From: JBFHDX01 sp041584475
GTDB taxonomy: Bacteria > Pseudomonadota > Alphaproteobacteria > UBA8366 > JADFVY01
Direction of reading: 5' to 3'
Length of the DNA stretch: 50,952 nt
Assembly (NCBI GenBank): GCA_041584475.1
Contig: JBFHDX010000015.1
Coordinates: 1-50,952 of the forward strand
Shown here piece after piece: positions 42,436 to 50,521 of the stretch. How positions within the stretch are numbered: position 1 is the stretch's first letter; every line of letters starts with the position of its first letter. The translations under genes were made by a program, and so were the position numbers. The notes below the pieces were generated by a model that saw nothing but the letters and a program-made list of their open reading frames with translations, searched no databases and had not been told where the DNA came from.

Positions 42436-44160
42436 CTACTTGTACATCGTCTGGGCCTTGGTCCCCGGCGCGTACTCGTTCGGATCCACCCAGACGTTGA
42501 TGACCGCGGACTTGCCGCTGGACCGCACCGACTCGCGTGCGCGCTGCAGCGCCGGCCCGATCTCGTTGGGATCGCGAACCTCCTCGCCGTAGCCGCCGAG
42601 CATCTCGGCGAAGGTGCCGAACGGAACGTCGCCCAGCTTGTTGCCGACATTACCGCGCTGCTCGCCGTATTTGGCGATCTGGCCGTAGCGGATCTGGTTC
42701 ATGTGCGAGTTGTTGCCGACGATGGCGATGTAGGGCGCGCCGAAACGGTTGGCGGTCTCCATGTCGAACGCCGTCATGCCGAAGCTGCCGTCGCCGTACA
42801 GGCAGACCACCTCCTTGTCGGGATGGGCGAGACCCGCCGCGATCGCGAAGCCGGTGCCGACGCCGAGCGACCCGAGGGCGCCCGGATCCATCCAGTTGCC
42901 GGGTCCGCGCGGCTGCACGGCCTGGGCGCTGATCGTGACGATGTCGCCGCCGTCGCCGATATAGATCGTCTTGTCGGTGAGGAATTCGTTGATCTCCCAG
43001 GCCAGCCGATAGGGATGGATCGGGTCCTGGTCCGAGAGGAACAGGGGCATCAGCTTGTCGGCAGCCGCACCTTCGGCCGCGCGCAGCTCCGCCAGCCAAG
43101 TCTCGCGGCCGCTCGCGCCGTTGTCGGAACGGCCCGTCGTGGCGTCCTGTACCGCCTTGAGGATGGCGCCGGGGTCGCCGGCGAGGCCGAGCGAGATATC
43201 GCGGTTCTTGCCGACCGTCCGGTAGTCCTGGTCGATCTGCACGAGCGTCGCCTTCTCGCTGATCCGCTTGCCGTAGCCCATGCGGAAATCGAAGGGCGTG
43301 CCGACGATGACGAGGACGTCCGCCTCGTTGAAGGCGTGCCGGCGCGTGCGATTGAAATAATGCGGATCGCCCGGCGGCAGGATGCCGCGGCTGGCGCCGT
43401 TCATGTAGAGCGGTATGTTGAGCGCCCGACCCAGGTCGATCGCAGCCTCGTGGCCGCGTGCCATGAAGACCTGCGATCCAAGAAGCATGGCCGGCTTCTT
43501 GGCCTTGACCAGGATGTCCGCGAGTTTTTCGATGTCGGCGGGGTCGCCGATCGAGCGCACCGAGGCACGGTAATGGCCGGGCTTCGGAAGGACGGCCCGC
43601 TCGACGGGAATCTCGCGATCGAGGATGTCGCGCGGAATCTCCAGATAGCTGGGGCCGTAGGCACCGGCGAAACACTCGCGCGCCGCCATCGAGATCATGT
43701 CAGCGACGCGCTCCGTCGACAGCACGCCGGCGGCGAACTTGGTGATCGGCGTCATCATCTCGACGTGGGGCAGGTCCTGCAGCGAGCCCATCTTGTGCTG
43801 GGTCAGCGAACTCTGCCCGCCGATGTGCAGCATCGGGCTCTCCGAGCGGAATGCCGTGGCGACGCCGGTCACGGCGTTGGTGCAGCCCGGACCGGCCGTG
43901 GTCACCACGCAGCCGAGCTTGCCGGTCTGGCGCGCGTAGCCGTCGGCGGCATGGGCGGCGGTCTGCTCGTGGCGCACGTCGATGATGCGGATTCCCTCGT
44001 CGAGACAGCCATCGTAGATATCGATGATATGGCCGCCGCAGAGCGTGAAGATGGTATCCACACCCTCGGCCCTGAGCGCCTTGGCGACGAGGTGTCCGCC
44101 GGAGATCACCTCGCCGGACTTGTCCTTCTTCGCCAGTGTATCCGTAGCCGTGTCAGCCAT
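42436..44160 (-). CDS. ThDP-dependent 2-hydroxyacyl-CoA lyase-like enzyme (HACL2/ILVBL type)
   Basis: 574 residues with AAGGAG upstream. Catalytic Glu65 in DVRHEQTAAHAADGYAR; ThDP/Mg motif GDGSFGMTAF at 456 with the Asn pair at 483-484. Comparison from memory fits ILVBL/HACL2: TIFTLCGGHI, VVTTAGPGCTNAVTGV, GTPFDFRMGYGKRIS and VQPRGPGNWMDPGALGSLGV. It does not show the Oxc sequence. HACLs split 2-hydroxyacyl-CoA into an aldehyde and formyl-CoA. The Frc neighbour fits formyl-CoA chemistry. An acetolactate-synthase-like role is possible but unsupported by context; oxalyl-CoA decarboxylation is the main alternative. Confidence 0.75.
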   Translation of the reverse strand: MADTATDTLAKKDKSGEVISGGHLVAKALRAEGVDTIFTLCGGHIIDIYDGCLDEGIRIIDVRHEQTAAHAADGYARQTGKLGCVVTTAGPGCTNAVTGVATAFRSESPMLHIGGQSSLTQHKMGSLQDLPHVEMMTPITKFAAGVLSTERVADMISMAARECFAGAYGPSYLEIPRDILDREIPVERAVLPKPGHYRASVRSIGDPADIEKLADILVKAKKPAMLLGSQVFMARGHEAAIDLGRALNIPLYMNGASRGILPPGDPHYFNRTRRHAFNEADVLVIVGTPFDFRMGYGKRISEKATLVQIDQDYRTVGKNRDISLGLAGDPGAILKAVQDATTGRSDNGASGRETWLAELRAAEGAAADKLMPLFLSDQDPIHPYRLAWEINEFLTDKTIYIGDGGDIVTISAQAVQPRGPGNWMDPGALGSLGVGTGFAIAAGLAHPDKEVVCLYGDGSFGMTAFDMETANRFGAPYIAIVGNNSHMNQIRYGQIAKYGEQRGNVGNKLGDVPFGTFAEMLGGYGEEVRDPNEIGPALQRARESVRSSGKSAVINVWVDPNEYAPGTKAQTMYK

Positions 44161-44400
44161 CGCAATTCTCCTTCACCAGGTCGGTGCGGGTCGGGCCCGG
44201 CCAGCCGACGCCCTTGCCGAGATGCGGACGCAGGCCGAACGCACCGACGCACTCGCCGCTGCGAAGCCGGCGGTCGCAACCTGGATCCGCCACACGAACC
44301 ACCGGCAACAAATGGTCAAAACAATGGAACGCATACCCGGGAAACGACCGCAGCCGGACAACGCCGGGTGGCCGGTCGAACCGTCGCCGGGCCGGCTTCC

Positions 44401-44442
44401 TGGTATCTGGTATACAATACACCAGCCCTACACGGCGTGCAA
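44401..44442 (-). promoter_or_regulatory. Operator and promoter candidate for the lyase operon
   Basis: On the plus strand TGGTAT (44401) is followed by TGGTATACAA (44408-44417) and ATACACCA (44417-44424). On the minus strand a promoter TTGCAC (44442-44437), 17 bp, TATTGT (44419-44414) places its -10 inside this element, as expected for repression. The rest of the 363-bp gap 44161-44523 holds only the lyase leader of about 240 bp, with nothing else recognised. Confidence 0.55.
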
Positions 44443-44523
44443 CCGAACAAGCCGCTCTCGCCGGCCGCCGACCGCGCCGGCCCGGCCGCTGCACCTCGCG
44501 CTGACCCGGGACGCCCGCCGACA

Positions 44524-46029
44524 TCAGGCCGCGCGCAATTTGCGCCCGATCATCCGGAATACCGGAACCAGCATGAGCAGGCCGGCGGCGACGAAGATCG
44601 TCGCCGACATCGGACGAGCCACGAGCGCCAGCGGGTCTCCCTGCGAGGCGAGCAGCGACTGCCGCAGCGAGGCTTCCGCCAGGGGACCGAGGACGATGGC
44701 GAGGACCGCGGGTGCAACCGGATAGTTCAGCTTGCGCAGCAGATAGCCGCAGACGCCGAAGAGCAGCATCAGCCATACGTCGTGCATGTCGCTGCTCGGG
44801 GCGTAGCCGCCGACGAGGCAGAGCACGAAGATGACCGGCGCCAGTATCGTGAACTTGAGCGACAGTACCTTGGCGAACAGCGGGATGAAGGCGATGTTGA
44901 TGATCACCGCGAACAGATTCGCCATGTACATGCTGCCGGTCAGGCCCCAGACGAAATCCGGATGCTCGAGAAACAGCAGAGGACCGGGGCGCAGACCCCA
45001 GATGATCATGCCGCCGAGCAGGATCGCGGTGGTCGGGGAGCCCGGAATGCCCAGCGTCAGCATCGGCAGCATGGCGCCGGTAGAGGCGGCGTTGTTGGCC
45101 GCCTCCGGCGCGGCGACGCCGGCGATATTGCCCGTGCCGAAGCTCTTGGGATTCTTCGAGAACGTCTTGGTCAGTCCGTAGGCCATCAGCGAGCCGGGGG
45201 TCGCGCCCGCCGCGGGCAGGATGCCGACGATGTAGCCGAGCACCGAGCTGAACACCGCGGTTTTCCAGAAGTCCTTGACCCGCTTGAGGCCGTTCACGAT
45301 CGTCCGCAGGTTGGTCTTGACCTTCTCGACGATCACCGCACCCTCGGTCAGCTCGAGCGTCCACAGCATCTCGCCGATGCCGTAGATGCCGATCGCGAGC
45401 ACAAGGAAATTGATGCCGTGAAAGAAGCCGGTGATGTCGAAGAAGATCAGGCGCGGCCGTCCCGAAATGATGTCGAGCCCGACCGACGCCAGCACGAAGC
45501 CGACGAGGATCGAGAAGATCGTCTTCGGGATGTCGTCGCCGCCCAGCCCGATGAAGGTCGCAAACGCCAGCACCATGAGCGCGAATTCCTCGGTCGGGCC
45601 GAAGCTGAGCGCGAAATCCGCAAGCGGCTCGGCGACAAGGGTAAAGAGGACGACCGAGATGGTACCGCCGATGAACGAGGCGACGGCCGCGGCGATCAGC
45701 GCCTGGTCTCCCTTGCCGGCCATGGCCATCGGCCGGCCGTCGAAGACCGTCGCTACCGCGGTCGAGGCGCCCGGGATACCGAGCGTAATCGAGCTGATCG
45801 CACCACCATACATGGCGCCGTAGTAGATCGCGGCGAGGAAGATGATGGCGGCGTTCGGCGGCACGAGGAAGGTCACCGGCAGCAGGATCGCGACGCCGTT
45901 GACCGAGCCCAGCCCCGGCAGCGCCCCGACGAAGATGCCGATGATGCAACCGATCATCATCATCGCGAGGTTCTGCGGCTGCAGGGCCTCGAGCAGACCG
46001 CCCATCAGATGTTCAAAAATCAACTCCAT
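44524..46029 (-). CDS. tctA: Tripartite tricarboxylate transporter, large permease TctA
   Basis: 501 residues with about a dozen hydrophobic segments. Family hallmarks are GIFVGALPGLGSVNGVAILL, YYGAMYGGAISSITLGIPGA and the second-half repeat GILPAAGATPGSLMAYG, then EAANNAASTGAMLPMLTLGI. It is the main membrane channel of the TTT system, a sodium- or proton-driven importer of carboxylates. It ends 363 bp before the lyase operon on the same strand, with an operator-like element between them. Confidence 0.9.
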   Translation of the reverse strand: MELIFEHLMGGLLEALQPQNLAMMMIGCIIGIFVGALPGLGSVNGVAILLPVTFLVPPNAAIIFLAAIYYGAMYGGAISSITLGIPGASTAVATVFDGRPMAMAGKGDQALIAAAVASFIGGTISVVLFTLVAEPLADFALSFGPTEEFALMVLAFATFIGLGGDDIPKTIFSILVGFVLASVGLDIISGRPRLIFFDITGFFHGINFLVLAIGIYGIGEMLWTLELTEGAVIVEKVKTNLRTIVNGLKRVKDFWKTAVFSSVLGYIVGILPAAGATPGSLMAYGLTKTFSKNPKSFGTGNIAGVAAPEAANNAASTGAMLPMLTLGIPGSPTTAILLGGMIIWGLRPGPLLFLEHPDFVWGLTGSMYMANLFAVIINIAFIPLFAKVLSLKFTILAPVIFVLCLVGGYAPSSDMHDVWLMLLFGVCGYLLRKLNYPVAPAVLAIVLGPLAEASLRQSLLASQGDPLALVARPMSATIFVAAGLLMLVPVFRMIGRKLRAA

Positions 46030-46123
46030 GGCCGCTCACCGGCTCCCACTCGTCTGCAGGCGTTTCGTCGCTCGCCGGGGCGCGCGGACCAGCACCACAA
46101 GGCCTGCCCGCGGCGAGCTGATG

Positions 46124-46627
46124 TCAATAGATCAGGCCGTAGATCGGATAGAACAGCGGTTCCGAATATCCCTTGGGCAAGGGAGATTTGAGCGCCCAGT
46201 CGAAGAAGACGAACAGCACGACCGGGGCGCCGATCGCGAGCCCGATCGTCGTCACCCAGGAATGCCGGCCTACCAGCCGCACGTAGTAGACCAGGAAGAT
46301 CATGACCGAGAGATACATGCCGATCACGTGACTGCCGATCAGCAGCAGGATCAGGGCAACGACCGTCGGCCCGATGATCTTGACGCCGGTGGCGCTCATG
46401 TAGGGCTCGGTCGAGCGCGATTCCGGCGTCACGCGGCGGAACCACCGCAGGATCGTCCAGAGCGACGTGACCAGCATGCCCGTCGATAGCCAGAACGGCC
46501 ACGCGCCGGACCCCGGCCCGAGTCCCCTGACCCAACCGATGTTCAGCTCCGCGCTCTTGATCATGATGCCGATGGACGCCAGCGCAAGCAGGATTGCCAT
46601 CAGCAACTCAGCCGTGCGGACCGTCAT
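46124..46627 (-). CDS. tctB: Tripartite tricarboxylate transporter, small permease TctB
   Basis: 167 residues with four hydrophobic segments (LLMAILLALASIGIMI; WPFWLSTGMLVTSLW; a long central pair; TIGLAIGAPVVLFVFFDW) and the ending LPLPKGY-like SPLPKGYSEPLF typical of TctB. It forms the membrane complex with TctA. There is a 94-bp gap to tctA and 146 bp from tctC. Confidence 0.88.
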   Translation of the reverse strand: MTVRTAELLMAILLALASIGIMIKSAELNIGWVRGLGPGSGAWPFWLSTGMLVTSLWTILRWFRRVTPESRSTEPYMSATGVKIIGPTVVALILLLIGSHVIGMYLSVMIFLVYYVRLVGRHSWVTTIGLAIGAPVVLFVFFDWALKSPLPKGYSEPLFYPIYGLIY

Positions 46628-46773
46628 CCCCTGTCCTCCCAGCTCGCACCTCCGTCCCGGCCGTTGACGTCACCGGGCCGGGGGCCTTGCTCGGCCGCAC
46701 CGATGTCTGCGCGCAGCCGTCAAGATAAGGCAGGGGCACCGAACCGATGCCCCTGCCCGCTCAAGTCCGTTTC

Positions 46774-47784
46774 TTATTCGCCGGTGATGGCCCTGGCGCC
46801 GACCTTCTCGATCAGAACCTTGTGCCGTCCGATGTTTTCCTTGTGGAATTCGCCGAGTGCGTCGCCGGCAATCCATTCGGTGCAGAACAGACCCTCTTCA
46901 TTGCAGAATTTCTGCCATTCCGGGGAGTCGAAGACCTTCTTGAACAGGTCGATGTACCACGCCTGGGCCTCCTTCGACATGCCCGGAGGGCCGTTGAAGG
47001 AACGCTGCATGAAGTAGACGATGTCGTGCCCCAGCTCCTTGGCCGTCGGTACGTCCGGGAACAGGTCCATGCGGGTCGGCGTGAACTGCACCAGCGGGCG
47101 GCTCTTGCCGGCCTTGTAGAACTGCAGCTGCTCGGAGGGGTTGTTGACCGTCGACTGGATGTGATTGCCGATCAGGTTCTTCGCCACCGTGCCGCCGCCG
47201 GGGAACGGGATGTAGGTGATGTTGGTGAGGTTGTATTCGGCGCCCAGCATGGCGAACAGGATCGAGTCCTCCTGACCTTTGCCGGTCCCGCCGACGGTCC
47301 AGTTCGGCGCCGCCTTGACCGCGCCCACCCAGTCGTTGAGGTTCATGATGCCGGTTTCGGCGTTCACCCACAGCAGGAAGGTGTCGCGGGCCATCAGGCC
47401 GAGCGGCGTGAACTTCGAGACGTCCACACCGAGATCCTGCTGGATGATCGGCGTGGTGTAGAAGCTGTTGAGCGTGACCATGACGACGTGGTCGTCACCG
47501 GCCTTGTCCTGCAGGTAGCGCAGGGCTTCGGCGCCGGATCCGCCGGGCTTGTTGATCGGAATGAACGGTCGCGGCGACCATTTCTTCTGTTCGATAAGGC
47601 CCTGGATGAGGCGCGCGATCTGGTCCGCCCCGCCGCCGGTTCCGGCCATGATGATCAGTTCGACCGGTTTCTTCGGCTCCCACTGCGCATGGGCCGGGTT
47701 GGTGTTCGCGGTCACCACGGCGGACGCGGCGCCGAGCACCAATACCGCACACAATGCAGTCAGCTTGTTTCTGAGATTCCTCAC
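46774..47784 (-). CDS. tctC: Tripartite tricarboxylate transporter substrate-binding protein TctC
   Basis: 336 residues from a GTG with GGGAGGAAGAC upstream. The signal peptide (ALCAVLVLGAASAVVTANTNPAHA) precedes EPKKPVELIIMAGTGGGADQ, the standard TctC/Bug start. PFIPINKPGGSGAEALRYLQ and IPFPGGGTVAKNLIGNHIQS are family blocks. Bug proteins bind carboxylates, often hydroxy or dicarboxylic acids, and gene context then points to substrates of the CoA transferase and lyase. A perfect 8-5-8 palindrome lies about 150 bp upstream. Confidence 0.9.
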   Translation of the reverse strand: MRNLRNKLTALCAVLVLGAASAVVTANTNPAHAQWEPKKPVELIIMAGTGGGADQIARLIQGLIEQKKWSPRPFIPINKPGGSGAEALRYLQDKAGDDHVVMVTLNSFYTTPIIQQDLGVDVSKFTPLGLMARDTFLLWVNAETGIMNLNDWVGAVKAAPNWTVGGTGKGQEDSILFAMLGAEYNLTNITYIPFPGGGTVAKNLIGNHIQSTVNNPSEQLQFYKAGKSRPLVQFTPTRMDLFPDVPTAKELGHDIVYFMQRSFNGPPGMSKEAQAWYIDLFKKVFDSPEWQKFCNEEGLFCTEWIAGDALGEFHKENIGRHKVLIEKVGARAITGE

Positions 47785-47930
47785 GTCTTCCTCCCGAAAT
47801 GGCCAGCACCCTCCCTTTTCGCGTTTTCTTGGAGCGGCGCTGCTGTTTTAAGTCCTTGTCCCAGCATGTACGCGACCGGAACGGCCCTTCGCTTACGTTG
47901 CAGCCGGATCATTCAGGCCGGCGTTCGGAG

Positions 47931-47951
47931 TTTGGTATGCCAGATACCAAA
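47931..47951. promoter_or_regulatory. Perfect palindrome, operator candidate for tctC
   Basis: TTTGGTAT (47931-47938), five bases, ATACCAAA (47944-47951). The half-site TGGTAT is shared with the elements near 44408 and 48269. A minus-strand promoter with its -10 in this palindrome is possible but weak (TTCGCA, 17 bp, GTATCT). Confidence 0.55.
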
Positions 47952-48243
47952 TGTTGGCATTGCTTGCGAAGCGATTGCAAGACCTATTTTCACGGTCCGG
48001 CGTGATCCATTGAATTTTGCTGCGTTTCCATTCTGCCCTCTGCGCCGTCGCGTCGTCAACAAGACAAACTATTGGTGTACTTAACGTTTTCGTCCAAAGT
48101 ATCGGTCGCCTGTCGACCGAAGCGCGGAGAAATCGTCTCATTCGGCGTGGATCCCGCAGCCCGTGCCACGCCATCATCGCCCCCCGCGTTCGCGCCGCCG
48201 GACGGCGAGAAAGCGCGGCGAACTTAGCCGGGAATATCCGCCA

Positions 48244-48278
48244 TTGCCCGGAAATTACTCCTGGTATATGGTATACCA
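48244..48278 (+). promoter_or_regulatory. Operator and promoter candidate for the SucCD-like unit
   Basis: TGGTATACCA at 48269-48278 is a perfect 10-bp palindrome, with an extra TGGTAT at 48262-48267. A possible promoter, TTGCCC (48244-48249), 17 bp, TATGGT (48267-48272), has its -10 covered by the palindrome. The start codon is at 48377. Confidence 0.55.
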
Positions 48279-48376
48279 CAACGATCTCGGGCTCGTTGCG
48301 GCGGACTGGACAAACGCGCCTCGCGCCGTAATCTTGCCAATACCGCGGTGACGCCGCGGCCAGGGAGGACAGGCAG

Positions 48377-49546
48377 GTGAATCTGCACGAATATCAGGCC
48401 AAGGAGCTGCTCGGCCGGTACGGCATCCCGGTGCCTCGCGGCGCCGTTGCGTCCTCGGCCGGCGAGGCGCGGGAAGGCGCGCGCGAGCTGGGCGGCGGCA
48501 CCCTGGTCGTCAAGGCGCAAGTGCACGCCGGCGACCGCAAGGCGGCCGGCGGCATCCGGATCGTGTCGGGCGAGGCTGAGGTCGCCGATGTCGCCGCGAA
48601 GCTGATCGGCCGGCGTATCGTCACGAGCCAGACGCCGCCCGAGGGCATCGCTGTCAAGAAGGTCTACGTCGAGCAGGCGCTCGATGTCGAACGCGAGATC
48701 TACGCCGCGGTGCTCGTCAATCGCGCGGAAGCAAAGGTGAGCGTCGTCGTCAACCGGCAGGGCGGCTCCGGCGTCGAGAGCGCCCTGACGCAGCGCGAGA
48801 ACCTGATCGAGGTCGCCGCCGACGCGGACGGGGTCGACGCCGCGGAGACGAAACGCCTTGGAGAGGCGCTGTCGATTTCGGCCGAGCAGGCTGCCGCGCT
48901 CGCGCGGATCCTGAGCGAGGCGCGGCGCGCGTTCTTCGAGCTCGACGCTTCGCTCATCGAGTTCAATCCGATCGCCGTCACCCGCGACGGCGGCGTGACC
49001 GTGCTCGATGTCAAGATGAGCATCGACGACAACGCGATGTTCCGGCATCCGGAACTCGAGGAACTCCGTGACGAGGATGAGATCGATCCGCTGGAGCGTG
49101 AGGCGCACCGCTTCGAGATCAACTATGCGCGGATGGACGGCAATATCGGAATCGTCACGTCGGGTGCCGGTTTCGGGCTTGCCGCGATCGACATGATCAA
49201 AGCGGCCGGGGGCGAGCCGGCGAATTTCATGGATGTCAGGCCGATGGCGTCGCGCGATCAGGTCGCCGAGGGCATCAGGCTGCTCGCCCGCGACAAGCGC
49301 GTGCGCGTCATTCTCGCCATGCCGGTCGGTGGCGGGCTGTTGCACTGCGATACCATTGCGGAAGGCATCTCGTCGGTCTTTCGCAAGGATGGGAAGATCC
49401 TCCCGGTCGTCTACCACGCGGCGGGGACAGGGAAGGAAATCAGCGAGATGACGTTGCGCAACCAGGGAGTCCCGGCTGCCTTCGCCGACAGCATGGAGGA
49501 GGCGGTGCGCGAGGCCGTCCGCATCGCCGGGTCGAGGACGCGCTGA
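48377..49546 (+). CDS. ADP-forming acyl-CoA ligase beta subunit, SucC/MtkA-like
   Basis: 389 residues from a GTG with AGGGAGGAC upstream. ATP-grasp N-terminus MNLHEYQAKELLGRYGIPVP, then VVKAQVHAGDRKAAGGIR, and metal-site block IEFNPIAVTRDG. The C-terminal ligase part departs from SucC: the usual VVRLEGTN-type block reads VVYHAAGTGKEISEM, and MAMPVGG-like AMPVGGGLLHCDTIAEGI replaces the standard FGGI. It is therefore probably not the TCA-cycle enzyme but a relative acting on another acid, like malate-CoA ligase. Coupled to the alpha gene by TGATG. Confidence 0.82.
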   Translation: MNLHEYQAKELLGRYGIPVPRGAVASSAGEAREGARELGGGTLVVKAQVHAGDRKAAGGIRIVSGEAEVADVAAKLIGRRIVTSQTPPEGIAVKKVYVEQALDVEREIYAAVLVNRAEAKVSVVVNRQGGSGVESALTQRENLIEVAADADGVDAAETKRLGEALSISAEQAAALARILSEARRAFFELDASLIEFNPIAVTRDGGVTVLDVKMSIDDNAMFRHPELEELRDEDEIDPLEREAHRFEINYARMDGNIGIVTSGAGFGLAAIDMIKAAGGEPANFMDVRPMASRDQVAEGIRLLARDKRVRVILAMPVGGGLLHCDTIAEGISSVFRKDGKILPVVYHAAGTGKEISEMTLRNQGVPAAFADSMEEAVREAVRIAGSRTR

Positions 49547-50424
49547 TGTCGATACTGATCGATCGCCGGACCAGGGTGCTGTTCCAGGGAATCACCGGGC
49601 GTACCGCGACCCGCATGGCGGAGCGGGCGATCGCCGGCGGTACGTCGGTCGTCGGCGGCGTCCGACCCGGCAAGGGCGGAACCCGGCATCTCAACGTGCC
49701 GGTATTCGATACCGTCGCCGACGCGGTCAATGCAACCGAGCCGGACGCGACCGCCATCTTCGTGCCGCCCGAACACGCGGCGGCCGCGATGATGGAGGCG
49801 ATCGAGGCGGAGGTGCCGTTGATCGTCTGCGTTACCGAGCGGATCCCGGTGCTCGACATGGTGCGCGTCAAGGAGGCGCTTGCCGGCTCGAAGTCGCGCC
49901 TCGTCGGGCCCAATTCCTACGGCGTCATCACGCCGGGTCAGTGCCGTATCGGCGTGATGCCCGATCGCCCCCACACGCCGGGCAAGATCGGCATCGCGTC
50001 GCGCGGCGCCACGCTCGCCTATGCTGCGGTCGACCAGACGACGCGCCTCGAACTCGGCCAGTCGACGTCGGTCGGCATCGGCGGCGACCCCGTGCACGGC
50101 ATGGGCTTCGCCGACTGCCTCGAGCTGTTCCTCGCCGACAAGCAGACCGAGGGCATCGTCCTGATCGGCGAGCTCGGCGGCGACGACGAGGAGCGGGCGG
50201 CCGAGCTGCTGCGCAGCGAAAAACCGAAAAAACCCGTGGTGGCATACATCGCCGGCGTCAATGCCCCGCCGGGGCGGCGCATGGGCCACGCCGGCACGGT
50301 CGACCCGTTCGGCGAGCATTCCGCGCAAGCCAAGATCGAGGCACTGAAAAGCGCCGGCGCGATCGTCGTCGAGAGTCCTAGCCTGATCGGCCACGCCATG
50401 CGGCAGGCCCTGTGGCGGCACTGA
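49546..50424 (+). CDS. ADP-forming acyl-CoA ligase alpha subunit, SucD/MtkB-like
   Basis: 292 residues, starting within the upstream stop. The CoA-binding start LIDRRTRVLFQGITGRTATR, the block GQSTSVGIGGDPVHGMGF and the phosphorylated His248 in PPGRRMGHAG are conserved. The usual GPNCPG is GPNSYG here, a change near the CoA/active-site loop. With the beta subunit it would form a CoA thioester with ATP. Divergence from tctC with shared operator motifs suggests activation of the acid that TctCBA imports. Confidence 0.85.
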   Translation: MSILIDRRTRVLFQGITGRTATRMAERAIAGGTSVVGGVRPGKGGTRHLNVPVFDTVADAVNATEPDATAIFVPPEHAAAAMMEAIEAEVPLIVCVTERIPVLDMVRVKEALAGSKSRLVGPNSYGVITPGQCRIGVMPDRPHTPGKIGIASRGATLAYAAVDQTTRLELGQSTSVGIGGDPVHGMGFADCLELFLADKQTEGIVLIGELGGDDEERAAELLRSEKPKKPVVAYIAGVNAPPGRRMGHAGTVDPFGEHSAQAKIEALKSAGAIVVESPSLIGHAMRQALWRH

Positions 50425-50521
50425 CGCAGCGCACCGAGTTCTCCGAAGCGCCGGCGTGGCTCCGCTCACGATGTCGCGCGGGCGGCGCCGCCCGCATGAC
50501 CGGGCCAAGCGGACTAACCCG

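Larger units (their letters stand above)
47785..48376. other. 592-bp divergent control region between tctC and the SucC-like gene
   Basis: No gene is supported. It holds two TGGTAT-type operator candidates (47931-47951 and 48262-48278) and an AT-richer centre around 48055-48100. A large space between divergent units with separate operators suggests independent but co-regulated promoters. Confidence 0.6.

Noticed and set aside
42436..44160. Naming the ThDP enzyme oxc or ilvB
   Set aside because: The sequence does not follow Oxc, and there is no small AHAS subunit or biosynthetic context; HACL2-like is the better fit, so no symbol was given.
42181..46191. A 1336-codon open frame on the plus strand opposite frc, the lyase and tctA
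   Set aside because: It is antisense to three convincing genes, its residues are the Arg/His/Asp/Gly-rich mixture expected from GC-biased third positions, and it shows no domain or ribosome binding site.
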